Shown here: piece by piece, positions 27,229 through 36,572 of the stretch
How positions within the stretch are numbered: position 1 is the first letter of the stretch
How the letters are laid out: every line of letters starts with the position of its first letter
NCBI RefSeq assembly: GCF_018390735.1
Contig: NZ_JAHBCL010000004.1
Coordinates: forward strand, 62,001 to 126,000
Reading direction: 5' to 3'
Length of the DNA: 64,000 nucleotides
Origin: Fusibacter paucivorans
GTDB taxonomy: Bacteria > Bacillota > Clostridia > Peptostreptococcales > Acidaminobacteraceae
The notes under the pieces: model-generated
Database searches by the model: none
The model's input: only the letters and a program-made list of their open reading frames with translations
What the model was told of the DNA's origin: nothing
Translations under genes and position numbers: made by a program

Positions 27229-27258
27229 CCACAGAATCTATTTTTTAAAAGTTGTTTT

Positions 27259-28320
27259 TTACGTTTTAGTCATATTTTTGTACATATTTCCATGCATTAT
27301 GTCGACATAACTTTCTATACGCTGTGACAAATCATCGTATTTTGCCAAGTCATTCGGGTGATTGGCCAACAGTGTAAATGCAAACTGCGGCCAAAGCCTA
27401 AATCCCTTATTAACGTTGAGCGCACCGATTAATTGTCCCGCAACAGCATCATTGCCGGAATTGGCAGAGACAATCACGGCTGCAAGATATTTATCATAAA
27501 ACGACATGTTACGGTATAGCGCCGTCATTCGATTAATAACCGCCATCAGCTTTGCAGAGATCGAATCATTGTAATTTGGGCATACCCAAAGGACAACATC
27601 AGCTGCTTCAAGCGCCGGAAATAGGTCTTCTACAACAATTCCGCCATAAAAACATCGTTTCTCTTTCGCAAAATACAGACAGGTTTCATAGGGACAGCCA
27701 TAACAGTCATAGATTTTGCCCTCATCTACATGAAGCTCATCAATGATGAGTCGATCGCCCATTTGTGCTGTTAACTGCTGTCGAATCGCATGCCAAAGCC
27801 TCAGTGTCGTAGACATATCAACCTGTCCGGCGTGAAGCGCCAACAATTTAAGCGTTTTCTTCTGAAGCATCTGATAATCACCCAGTCTCTGTGTTAAACG
27901 CCTCAACTGTCCTTCACAAGCCGCCTCAAGTGTACAATTTTCCGCTGTGCTTCGCGTTTTAAAGTTTACTAGACCAGGCAGAATCTCCACTGCAGGATGG
28001 CCAATAAAACTGCCCCCCATGCGGTTAACCGTATAAATAAACTTTTTAATAAAAGTTTTCGTATAGTCAATGCTTTGAGCATAAACAACCAAAGCACAGA
28101 CACTGCTTTCAAAGGCCCGTTCACCATTGCGCTGAAATGCCTCGCATAAGCGTTCATGAACCGCTGTATTCTCACCAAGCGCATCCAGTTCAACAAAAAA
28201 CAGTCGTTTAACCATGCCGCTGTCGTCAACAGTGTTAGCCATTGCTGCATAATTTGCCAGCAATTCATGATACGGTATTGTTTGATCGTTTATAAATCGC
28301 TCATACTGTATTGTTCCCAT
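27259..28320 (-). CDS. Flavodoxin-like / NAD(P)H-dependent FMN reductase-like protein
   Basis: 353 residues. The C-terminal 200 residues resemble the FMN_red/flavodoxin-like fold: LKLLALHAGQ, then CYGCPYETCLYFAKEKRCFYGG, then VVLWVCPNYNDSISAKLMAVINRM and AVIVSANSG. The Cys cluster (CxxCxxxxC...C) recalls iron-sulfur flavoproteins. The N-terminal 150 residues form a second, unassigned domain with IDYTKTFIKKFIYTVNRMGG. The start overlaps the dehydrogenase-like gene by 31 bases, with a weak site (GGGA); a later start cannot be excluded. It is the last gene of the three-gene operon and probably a redox partner or quinone/flavin reductase. Confidence 0.7.
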   Translation of the reverse strand: MGTIQYERFINDQTIPYHELLANYAAMANTVDDSGMVKRLFFVELDALGENTAVHERLCEAFQRNGERAFESSVCALVVYAQSIDYTKTFIKKFIYTVNRMGGSFIGHPAVEILPGLVNFKTRSTAENCTLEAACEGQLRRLTQRLGDYQMLQKKTLKLLALHAGQVDMSTTLRLWHAIRQQLTAQMGDRLIIDELHVDEGKIYDCYGCPYETCLYFAKEKRCFYGGIVVEDLFPALEAADVVLWVCPNYNDSISAKLMAVINRMTALYRNMSFYDKYLAAVIVSANSGNDAVAGQLIGALNVNKGFRLWPQFAFTLLANHPNDLAKYDDLSQRIESYVDIMHGNMYKNMTKT

Positions 28321-29573
28321 AAATGTCCCAGCCTTTCATAAGCCGTTTCCAAACGCGTCATCAAAGCTGCGGGTACTTTTTGCATTTCAATTTCCGTCCC
28401 CGCTGCCGTCAGTCTATTGCGACAACCCCAGTATTGACCGCCTAAAAAGACCGCACTCTCATGCCATTCTCCCGCCAGTGTTTTGACAATACTGTAAGCT
28501 CCTGAAGAAATAGCTGGTGCCATAAACGGCTTATAACCTAATTCTCGAACAGCGAGATTGGCCTCGACAACTTCACGTGTCAGCGTTCGCGAATAAGTAT
28601 CATTATAAGCATTAATGTTATCTGCTATAACCAAATCCTGTCCATGCGGGCCAAAAGCTCTGCCCTCTTCAAACGCTGCACCGCCATAATGACGAGCACG
28701 CGCATACATGACGCCCAATCCATAACCACGAATCTGCTCCGGCAATAAACGAAAGCCGTATTGATCGTTCATATTGGCTTCAAAGGCAGCTTTGCATAGC
28801 AAATCAACGGGATCAGAAACAATACAGAAAAGGCCTTGATAGGCTTTCTCGCGCGCCTTATTCAGGTACATTTGAACCAGCGGTGCATTCTGCGAAAGCT
28901 GTATCATACGCACGTCCTGAACCTTCTCGCCTACTGGCGGCACATACTTCGATGCACAAAAGACAAAGACATCACTGTCAAAGAGTGCGTCAGCTTCAAT
29001 GGCATTGACTTTGATCGACGGATTTGGCAGCATTTGATTCAGCTCTGTTTCATAACGTTTTGCCTGTTTGGGATTTAAATCCCATATATTAAGGGTATGG
29101 ATAACATCGCCGCCAAGCAATTTGAGGCCGATTGCCAATGTCCCCCCGACATCTCCAAGTCCGAGCAGTGCGACGCTATATTTTTTTTTCGGAGAAAAAA
29201 CGGCACGTTCTAATGCCGCATGCGATAAAACAGCATCAGTCCCCATTGCCGTCAACCAGTTCAAGTTGACCGCACTCTGCCACTTTAGACACTTTAATGC
29301 AAGCCAATCGGATTCATTGACGTCGGGGAAGTAAGCGCTATCGATTATAAAGTCATCCACCGCTCCCACATGATAGCGCGCAATGCGCTCGTGGTTGAGT
29401 GCATTGGCAAAAACGGCATCAACTGCCACTTGACATTTGCTGCGGCAAATGTCGTCACGATAGAGCAAAATACTTGGCTTTTCTAAATCAACCGTTTGGG
29501 CACGCCTATCTGCCAGTCCGGCAATTGCCTCACTCGAAACCCACTGCAAGTCCATTAATTCATAAACGAACAT
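28290..29573 (-). CDS. Lactate/malate dehydrogenase-like NAD-dependent protein with N-terminal extension
   Basis: 427 residues, ATG behind AGGAGG. The Rossmann motif ALLGLGDVGGTLAIGL begins near residue 138, after an extra domain of about 130 residues not found in normal LDH/MDH (310-330 residues). Family features follow: VFVFCASKYVPPVGEK, IVSDPVDLLCKAAFEAN (compare TNPVD), and FGPHGQDLV in place of GEHGDS, keeping the catalytic-type His. Substrate residues differ, so the reaction is uncertain; a 2-hydroxyacid is the family expectation. It lies 8 bases after the giant fusion gene and overlaps the flavoprotein gene. Confidence 0.72.
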   Translation of the reverse strand: MFVYELMDLQWVSSEAIAGLADRRAQTVDLEKPSILLYRDDICRSKCQVAVDAVFANALNHERIARYHVGAVDDFIIDSAYFPDVNESDWLALKCLKWQSAVNLNWLTAMGTDAVLSHAALERAVFSPKKKYSVALLGLGDVGGTLAIGLKLLGGDVIHTLNIWDLNPKQAKRYETELNQMLPNPSIKVNAIEADALFDSDVFVFCASKYVPPVGEKVQDVRMIQLSQNAPLVQMYLNKAREKAYQGLFCIVSDPVDLLCKAAFEANMNDQYGFRLLPEQIRGYGLGVMYARARHYGGAAFEEGRAFGPHGQDLVIADNINAYNDTYSRTLTREVVEANLAVRELGYKPFMAPAISSGAYSIVKTLAGEWHESAVFLGGQYWGCRNRLTAAGTEIEMQKVPAALMTRLETAYERLGHLWEQYSMSDL

Positions 29574-29581
29574 AGCGCCTC

Positions 29582-32500
29582 CTATTTTCCGATATAAAAG
29601 TTTTTGAGCTTTCGAAGCTGCTCCAAGTCGTCCTTGAGGTATTCCGATGGCTTGACATTATTGGCATAGATAATATGATTCCCCTTATCCGGATAACGCG
29701 GCGTATTGAGCACCTCACCCAATCGGTCGATGGTCAGCAGTCTGTCATTTTCATACTCGTAGCCAACTTCTACTGCCGTCATAATTTCAATGGCATTCAT
29801 CAGCGCCACTTCCGAGAGATTATAAATCGCCTCCTTTGTCGTGCCGGCAATATAAGAAGCTGACGCGTACGGCAAAATCAAATTCACTGAATTGATCAGG
29901 TTGCTTTCGAGCATCTTTCCACGCCAGATGGCATCGCCATCAATGAACGGATAAAGTTTGCTCTCATAAAACCAAACTCTGATTTTAGGAATAAAGTATG
30001 CAGCATCGCAGTTCAATGACATTTCTTCGGCAATCTGCTTGCCGCTGCCCGACATGATGCCCACAATAAACTTTTGAATGTTCACGTCATTTGATCTAAA
30101 ATGCGGCTCCAGTGCCTTAATGCGATAGCCTTTGTTTAAAAGGTCATCCACTAAAATAACCGGACGGTTAAACGATTTAATCATCTTAATCTGATTTTCA
30201 ATGTCCAAGTAAAACGGATACTCCATGATATGGTGTTCTGAAAGGTCCGGCAGAAAGTATTTTTCCGCATGCAGTGCCTTGGTTACAGTATTCGGTAAAA
30301 TCGACTGTCTAAAGACGGCCCCAAACGGCACGCACATGGCTTCTCCCAATCGCCTTGGCTCTTGTGGAATCGGTGAGACAGCATTTTCATCACACACTTT
30401 CTTAATCAGCGTTTCATAAATCATCGCCCGGTCAAAATTTAGCACCAGATTGCCGGGATAGAGTTCAGTAAACGCTTTTTGAAGCCGTGCACGCGTCCGG
30501 CTCATCGCTTGCTGCACCTCTGGAATATTGCGATAGGGTTCTTTAAACATTGAATGAATATCGAGGTTTACCGTACAAGGTGATGACATATTCACGGCAA
30601 AGACGCTTTCCCCCGTCTTTTGTGATGAAATATTAACGAATCCCTGGATCTGCAAAACATCTACAATTTCTTTTGCTACCTGCGGCTTTAATGATTCCTT
30701 GTAAATGCAATAGGTGTAGTCTTGAGCCAGTGCATGCGCCAGCGTTTCTGTTAGAACAATTTGTTCCAAATTGCGCACATCCGCCCCTTTTTTCTTAACG
30801 ATACCATCAATCACCAGAATACGACCGACAGCATCATCACGGATATACTTGATAATGTGATTATCCTTGAACTCATTGTGAATGCCCGAAGCTCTCAGCC
30901 AGTGGCTAATCGCATAGGCAATGACTTCCTGACCCTTTTCGGCTCGTCTCAGCACAATGGCCCGAAAACCTTCCCGTTCGCTTAAATGCTGATATTTTAT
31001 CAGTTGCTCACTTCCATTGTCGTTTGTCGTCTCACCAATTAAATCTTTTAGGAACGCCGGTGACATCTCATCATAAACTGCCAGATTAATCGCCTTGCTG
31101 GACATGACGCGCTTGTACATGGGTTCGCGCTGGTAAAGGCTTTTTTCATAAATGTAATTCTGCGCCAACGGTTCGATCAGTGATGAAATATCCCTTTTTT
31201 CATCAATGTAATCGCGAATGAGCGTTGAGCTGATACTTTCGTAAACCTTTGGCAGCGTAACAATTTGAGAACTTGGATGCAGTCGCTCTAAACGTTCTTT
31301 TAAGCGCTTTTTCGCCTCTTTCGCGTAGTGAATACCCCCGCGTTCGTAAATGAGATGCGGGATATCATTAATCGTTGTATGTTCTTCGTAGCCATAGGCA
31401 GACGCATAAATAATGACATCGCTTCCCACGACGAGAAAGACTTCCGATTCCGGGAAAAGCTCTTTCAACAGTGCAAGATCATGCGGATTGGCAATGTTGA
31501 TTGAAATATCCCTTGGGAACGGAAAAACATCTATTTCACTGGCGACAGATTTCTTAATAATATTGCGTCGAATAAGATTTGGCTGTGTGTGCTTTGACCA
31601 AGAAAATTCGTCAACATAGAGCAGTACTTCAAAACCCTTGTCGCGAATATCTGTTGCTATTTGCTTGTGACTCAGTGTAAACGGATCAAATGCACCAGGG
31701 AAAAAAGCAATTTTATTGTGCGGCTTCAACGTCATTTTACCGTAAACATGCTGGTATTCATTGACAAAACGGTAAATATACTTGAGGCTCGCCGCGTTAT
31801 TATAAAAAATAATATCTTGTTCTTCGTCGGTATTGACCATCAGTGACATAATTTTTTTAATCGTAACACGGTAGAGGTACTCTTTTTTACGGAGTGCCAG
31901 TACGGGATCGTTAAAAATAGATTTTGCAATGACGTTAAACGCCACTTGGTTCACAAATCCCGAAGGATGGACAAAACCCGTAAAGAGAATGCCGAACATC
32001 CTGAGCACACGATGATCATGCCCTTCTTCCGTCTCTTCAAAGGCGTATTTATAATCTGCATAGCGACTAATGGCATGGCCAATCGTCCGTTCTATCAGCG
32101 ATATAAGTTTTTCATTGTTGGTGCTCATTTTCTTCTCAAAACTTTCGAGAATTTCATCCAGCTCTTTTGGTTTAATATGTAAAATGATCTTACCAAGATA
32201 GGGCGGGATGTATTTTGTAAATTCGTAGCTCTCCATTTCCAGTGCTCTCAGCAACTCAATGGTAATATCGTTTTTCTGTTCAAATGTCAAATGCGGTATC
32301 AATTCCAACAGCATCTTCCCCGCCGTATTGCGAACCGATTCGAGCGCACTGACCTTTAAGAGATTGCAGAGGTGCATCGCCATATAAAAATTGTTTTCAT
32401 AATCGTATAACAGCGTATTGCGAATCAGCAGTTCAATCTGAAATCGTTTGGCAATATCTAAAGTTGCCGTTTTGAGATTGCTCAGAAAGATATTAGACGT

Positions 32501-34483
32501 CAGCTGTAAATCACTCATGCAGATTCCCTTGAGCACTTCAACAGTCTGTTCATCTGTCCTAAGCTGTTCAGCAAGTTTCAGCCTCGCATAATTATCAGCT
32601 GGATTATCGTAAATTGCCGGAATATTTTCAAAGACGCGCGTAATATGGCACTGGGCAATCAGCGTTTCCGAAGCATAAGGCAAAATCGTATAAATCAAAT
32701 TATAAGCCCGTAAGCGCAACTTCATATCAGGATGATCCAAAAGACCGGATACAAAATTGAGTATTAGGAAGCGCTGTGCTTCATCAAATTCTTTAAACGG
32801 TAGAACGCGCGCTGCTTTGACGAGGTAAAACCGAATTTGTTCATCCTCGTTGTATGCCTCAAAATATGAGATAACAGTGGCGATGGCATCTTTGCGCTTT
32901 TCCAGTCCCTCAAGGGATTCAAAAAAGGTAAAGAGCATATCACGCAAACTGTAGCTGATGTATTTTTTGTGACGGTCAATAATTTTATTTTCTGGAAACA
33001 GAAAGCGTCTGACATAGGTATCAAACAATTTTAAGGCATCAAAATCCGTAGGCTTAATCATAACGCTTGGCGGCGTCTCCTTGCGAATTTCTTCATCGTA
33101 ATGCGCAATAATGACACCGATGAGTTCCGCACACTGTTTGCGAATATCTTCTTCCGGCGAAACCAGTTTTTCATATAAAAAATTAATGACAATCTGCTTT
33201 TGTTTTTGCGTCATGTAATTAAAGTACTCTTCTAAAATACCAATATATGCCCTGAGATTAGTCATATCACGGCTATTGCGCACCGGTTCCAGCATTTTGT
33301 TGAGTGACGTTTCATCTCTCAGTCGATGCAGCAGATTGATATTGTGTTCAATAGAGCTGTAGATAACGCTCTTCGTCACGGCAGCGCCCTGCAGCAATGC
33401 GAAATATTTTCGGTTTGGCCTGATTTGAGGATTGAGCGCCATAAACATCTCGCGTGAAATATCGACGCCTAGATCAATTAAATAATCTTCAAAATCCTTT
33501 AAGTAACGGTAAACACGCCTGTAGCGATCTTCTTTCGCTGCGTCGACGTTGTCGAGCTTCTCTAGAATAACATCGAAGGAAGCCTGTAAATCGTAGATTT
33601 TCATAACGCTCTTATTATCAACCTTCGCCGCTTTCACGCGAAAATCACTGTAAATGAGAATAAGCGATTCAATCGGCAGCGCCTCAAGCTCCAAATCCCA
33701 TGTGGAGTGGTTGATCGCCACATTCCGAATATAGACAATATCGTGTTTTTCAAACCACTCACCTGTATAGAAATAATGATAGTAGGCAACGCGCTTCATT
33801 TCGTCTGCTTTACAGCCGAATTTACCGATATCATGACCTGCTGCAGCGCCGGCAACCCTGCCAAGGTCAATGGGAAGTCCCGCATTTTTAAGCTGTCTCG
33901 CTACTTTCAGCGCCATAAAATGTACACCACAGATGTGGTCCAGCGTCGAATAGCCAATCACTTCTTGATTGAGCTTCATCATTTCATAAACAAACTCTTG
34001 ATAAAACGCTTTTTTAAACTGCAGATACTCACGCGGATCTTCCAGCGCTTGCGTTTCCTCTTCCGTCAATAATGTCAGCGGATATTTGCTTTGCCATGTT
34101 GAATCTGTCCCGCGCTGCTGATACTGCGATGCAACGCGCAGAATACGCAGGTATATCTCAGCCACGGGCGTAAACGCCGGATCAAGTGTTATCGAAACGG
34201 CTTCAGGAAATGAATAACTTAAACTATGATAATAGAAATATTGCAGCCACGGCACTTTCGGCAATGATTTACAAAGCATTGGCACGAGCGGTTCCATCAA
34301 CGCAAAAACATCTTTTGCGTGATAACGCTTCTCCCTGAGCATGTTATCGAGTCCCTTTTTAAAATGATTGCCCATGACATAGGCTTCGAGAACATCTTGA
34401 TTAAGTGCCATTTTCTTGATGAAACTGCGGTTTAATATCTCATGTGTAATATCTTCAAAGAATTGCTGTCTTAATGTCTGCAT
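29582..34483 (-). CDS. Giant multidomain protein: HD domain, helical region, NMNAT-like nucleotidyltransferase, GNAT-like and phosphoribosyltransferase-like segments
   Basis: 1633 residues, ATG behind AGAGGTGAGG, one uninterrupted frame. An N-terminal HD phosphohydrolase-like domain (about 180-320) has H..H217-D218 in AGHDIGKFG and NHSTWD. A long alpha-helical, HEAT-like region follows (about 380-900). FFPGAFDPFTLSHKQ (about 925-940) and ISSTLIRDYI (about 1083) are the motifs of NadD/cytidyltransferase enzymes, with LVVGSDVIIYAS between. About 1110-1300 resembles a GNAT acetyltransferase (tentative). VILVDDLLNKGYR (about 1440-1453) is a PRPP-loop motif of phosphoribosyltransferases. It may act in NAD or nucleotide metabolism; the true reaction is unknown. 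Confidence 0.75.
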   Translation of the reverse strand: MQTLRQQFFEDITHEILNRSFIKKMALNQDVLEAYVMGNHFKKGLDNMLREKRYHAKDVFALMEPLVPMLCKSLPKVPWLQYFYYHSLSYSFPEAVSITLDPAFTPVAEIYLRILRVASQYQQRGTDSTWQSKYPLTLLTEEETQALEDPREYLQFKKAFYQEFVYEMMKLNQEVIGYSTLDHICGVHFMALKVARQLKNAGLPIDLGRVAGAAAGHDIGKFGCKADEMKRVAYYHYFYTGEWFEKHDIVYIRNVAINHSTWDLELEALPIESLILIYSDFRVKAAKVDNKSVMKIYDLQASFDVILEKLDNVDAAKEDRYRRVYRYLKDFEDYLIDLGVDISREMFMALNPQIRPNRKYFALLQGAAVTKSVIYSSIEHNINLLHRLRDETSLNKMLEPVRNSRDMTNLRAYIGILEEYFNYMTQKQKQIVINFLYEKLVSPEEDIRKQCAELIGVIIAHYDEEIRKETPPSVMIKPTDFDALKLFDTYVRRFLFPENKIIDRHKKYISYSLRDMLFTFFESLEGLEKRKDAIATVISYFEAYNEDEQIRFYLVKAARVLPFKEFDEAQRFLILNFVSGLLDHPDMKLRLRAYNLIYTILPYASETLIAQCHITRVFENIPAIYDNPADNYARLKLAEQLRTDEQTVEVLKGICMSDLQLTSNIFLSNLKTATLDIAKRFQIELLIRNTLLYDYENNFYMAMHLCNLLKVSALESVRNTAGKMLLELIPHLTFEQKNDITIELLRALEMESYEFTKYIPPYLGKIILHIKPKELDEILESFEKKMSTNNEKLISLIERTIGHAISRYADYKYAFEETEEGHDHRVLRMFGILFTGFVHPSGFVNQVAFNVIAKSIFNDPVLALRKKEYLYRVTIKKIMSLMVNTDEEQDIIFYNNAASLKYIYRFVNEYQHVYGKMTLKPHNKIAFFPGAFDPFTLSHKQIATDIRDKGFEVLLYVDEFSWSKHTQPNLIRRNIIKKSVASEIDVFPFPRDISINIANPHDLALLKELFPESEVFLVVGSDVIIYASAYGYEEHTTINDIPHLIYERGGIHYAKEAKKRLKERLERLHPSSQIVTLPKVYESISSTLIRDYIDEKRDISSLIEPLAQNYIYEKSLYQREPMYKRVMSSKAINLAVYDEMSPAFLKDLIGETTNDNGSEQLIKYQHLSEREGFRAIVLRRAEKGQEVIAYAISHWLRASGIHNEFKDNHIIKYIRDDAVGRILVIDGIVKKKGADVRNLEQIVLTETLAHALAQDYTYCIYKESLKPQVAKEIVDVLQIQGFVNISSQKTGESVFAVNMSSPCTVNLDIHSMFKEPYRNIPEVQQAMSRTRARLQKAFTELYPGNLVLNFDRAMIYETLIKKVCDENAVSPIPQEPRRLGEAMCVPFGAVFRQSILPNTVTKALHAEKYFLPDLSEHHIMEYPFYLDIENQIKMIKSFNRPVILVDDLLNKGYRIKALEPHFRSNDVNIQKFIVGIMSGSGKQIAEEMSLNCDAAYFIPKIRVWFYESKLYPFIDGDAIWRGKMLESNLINSVNLILPYASASYIAGTTKEAIYNLSEVALMNAIEIMTAVEVGYEYENDRLLTIDRLGEVLNTPRYPDKGNHIIYANNVKPSEYLKDDLEQLRKLKNFYIGK

Positions 34484-34602
34484 ACCTCACCTCTTGTCGC
34501 ATGTCTTAATGTTATTATCACATATCCAAAAGTCGAATGCAATGCGGCGGCACTTAACTCAAAGTGCAATTGTGCCGATATAAATACAAAGGAGGTGTTA
34601 CC

Positions 34603-35202
34603 ATGAGCCCAAGCATCGAGCGCTATCAGCGAAAAAGCGCCGGTATTCAGCCGACGATACGCGTTAAGAAACCCATTTACGTTTCTGCCACAGCCCAAAA
34701 ATCCGAATCGCATTTTTCACCGGACGAACATGCCGGCAATGAGCAGCGCGCCATGGATCATTTTTATGAACAAGTGCACAATCTCATGGCCTCCTACCTG
34801 CGTCTGGACGAAGCCGGCGAACGAAACACCTACTATAAGAACCATAAAGCAGAGGCACTGGCAGGCGGCAATGAACTCGTAAATGCCATCAATGACCTTT
34901 TAACCCGCGCTTCAGAATATGACCGACAGCACGACACGTATTATAATTTTCTCATCATGAGCCTCCTGCACGATAATACAGGCAGTCTCACTGCCATTGG
35001 TATTGAAATTAATCGTTATGAACGCGTTTACTTGCTCAAACACACTTTTTATAACGCCTTGACGACTCAACCTGATCTCTTTGAATTCCTGTTTAAACCC
35101 CATGACGGTCTCATTGATCGCTTAGATCAATTAAATCTTAAACTGCTTAAGACAAACGATTCATCAATGCGTTCCGGGCAAATCATTGATCTAAAAGGTT
35201 AA
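34603..35202 (+). CDS. Hypothetical protein, unrecognised
   Basis: 199 residues from ATG 34603, set by AAAGGAGGTG; a longer frame to 34564 lacks a site. No signal peptide or membrane helix. The first 50 residues are basic and probably disordered; the rest is helical, with a repeated pattern of Leu and Tyr (VHNLMASYLRLDEAGERNTY, later FYNALTTQPDLFEFLF). I do not recognise a family. It is divergent from the giant fusion gene, about 120 bases away, and ends in a strong hairpin. No function is proposed. Confidence 0.6.
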   Translation: MSPSIERYQRKSAGIQPTIRVKKPIYVSATAQKSESHFSPDEHAGNEQRAMDHFYEQVHNLMASYLRLDEAGERNTYYKNHKAEALAGGNELVNAINDLLTRASEYDRQHDTYYNFLIMSLLHDNTGSLTAIGIEINRYERVYLLKHTFYNALTTQPDLFEFLFKPHDGLIDRLDQLNLKLLKTNDSSMRSGQIIDLKG

Positions 35203-35245
35203 TAGGCAATCAGTAAAAGTGCTGAACGGCCTTCCTTAAAAAACG

Positions 35246-35320
35246 AAAAACGCCGCAGGCATGTGCAGTGCAAGCGTCCATTCATTGGTGCTTGCCATAT
35301 CACGTGCTTGTGGCGTTAAT
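35246..35320. terminator. Long two-part hairpin between convergent genes
   Basis: An outer 16-bp stem with G-U pairs (35250-35265 with 35301-35316; ACGCC.../...GGCGT) encloses an inner stem GCAAGC/GCTTGC (35270-35275 with 35290-35295). A-rich sequence lies on the left. It is likely the shared terminator, although the right-hand T run is weak. Confidence 0.55.
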
Positions 35321-35336
35321 TGTTTCTCAGAATTTG

Positions 35337-36560
35337 TTAGTCGACGCGCTTACCATTCTCTAAACCTGCGATTTTATAATTCTTTATAATTTCATCGCCA
35401 TCTGTGAGACCGCTAGTGACAACCATTTTTGAATCCGTTTCCATGCCGGTTTCTATCTTCGTCAGCACAGCTTTGCCCTCTACTTTTTTAAACACAAACG
35501 CATCATCACCTTCATAAAAGATAGAAGTCTTCGGGATCGCAATGGCATCCAGCTGAAATTCTGAAATAAATTTCACCTTGACGTCATAGCCAACTTTGAC
35601 ATCTTCAGCCAGTGTATCCGGGGAAATCAGCACTTTAACCCGTTTTTCTGCGAGTCCAAGCGCTGAAACTGTTTCTACGGCATTCGGTGCAACACTGTAT
35701 ATTTCACCTTTGTAATCAAAGTTTTCACCGTTGCGCTTGATGACGAGATCCACCGCATCGCCTTCTTTTAAGTTATAGGCATCTTCTGTCAATACATACG
35801 TTTCAATTTTATAGGCATCGGGATTGACAATTGATGCAAGCGGATAGGATGCAGTGACATAATCGCCAACGTGAATGTCAAAATTCGTCAGAAGCCCCTC
35901 GGCATTTGCCTGTACAGCCGTATAGCTCTTTTCCAGTTCCAGCGATGTCAATTGTGCCTCCAGCGTCGCAATGCCGCTGTTTGCGTTTAATATCTCTGAA
36001 TACTGTGCCTGCAGTGATGCCAGCGCCGTGCTGTTTTGTTTTGTCGTCAGCTGCAAGCTGTCATAACGCTGTTTCGCATCTGTCAATGCCGTTTCGCTGA
36101 TCGCACCCGCTGTGTACAGCGCCTGAGCCTGATCATACTGTGAACCCACATAAGCAGCTTCCTCTTTTAATTGATCGACAGCGATTTTTTGCTGGCTGAT
36201 CTGATACTTTAGAGAAACCAAATTGAAGTCTTTATCTTCAGACATCGCTGAAATTTGGTGCGTCACTTGATCAATTCGGGACTGAATAGCGGTATCGTCA
36301 AGGATTAGAACTGTGTCACCCTCACGTACCAAATCCCCATTTTCAAAATTCGCGGCGGAGACCTGCGCCGTCGTCTTTGCAGAAAGCGTCACGGATTGAT
36401 CAGAGACAATGGCGCCGTCTTCCTCAACATAATCGTAAATGTCCGCCTGCGTCGCCTTCAAAATATCAACTGTCAGAGGCTTCATCGCATAAGCGATTGC
36501 CACTGCGATGCAGATGACACCAAATACTGCAATAAGCCCTATTCTTACCTTTTTTTTCAT
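35337..36560 (-). CDS. HlyD/RND-type membrane fusion (adaptor) protein
   Basis: 407 residues from ATG 36560, preferred over a GTG at 36569 because GGAG lies 8 bases upstream. An N-terminal membrane helix (about 6-26) is followed by a biotinyl-lipoyl-like part (VREGDTVLILDD), a long coiled-coil hairpin (about 85-205, including the paired QISQQKIAVDQL and ALASLQAQYSEI regions) and a beta-barrel, with DAIAIPKTSIFYEGDDAFVF near the end. In Gram-positives such adaptors pair with FtsX-type ABC exporters. The operon order is ATPase, permease, adaptor. Substrate unknown. Confidence 0.9.
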   Translation of the reverse strand: MKKKVRIGLIAVFGVICIAVAIAYAMKPLTVDILKATQADIYDYVEEDGAIVSDQSVTLSAKTTAQVSAANFENGDLVREGDTVLILDDTAIQSRIDQVTHQISAMSEDKDFNLVSLKYQISQQKIAVDQLKEEAAYVGSQYDQAQALYTAGAISETALTDAKQRYDSLQLTTKQNSTALASLQAQYSEILNANSGIATLEAQLTSLELEKSYTAVQANAEGLLTNFDIHVGDYVTASYPLASIVNPDAYKIETYVLTEDAYNLKEGDAVDLVIKRNGENFDYKGEIYSVAPNAVETVSALGLAEKRVKVLISPDTLAEDVKVGYDVKVKFISEFQLDAIAIPKTSIFYEGDDAFVFKKVEGKAVLTKIETGMETDSKMVVTSGLTDGDEIIKNYKIAGLENGKRVD

Positions 36561-36572
36561 ACAACCCACTCC

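Noticed and set aside
33707-34072. A 121-codon plus-strand frame opposite the HD domain of the giant protein
   Set aside because: The opposite strand carries the conserved HD motifs; no ribosome site or family features support this frame.
29582-34483. The giant frame as a sequencing or assembly fusion of separate genes
   Set aside because: I see no internal stop, frameshift or alternative start with a strong site at the domain borders; the frame is continuous for 4.9 kb.
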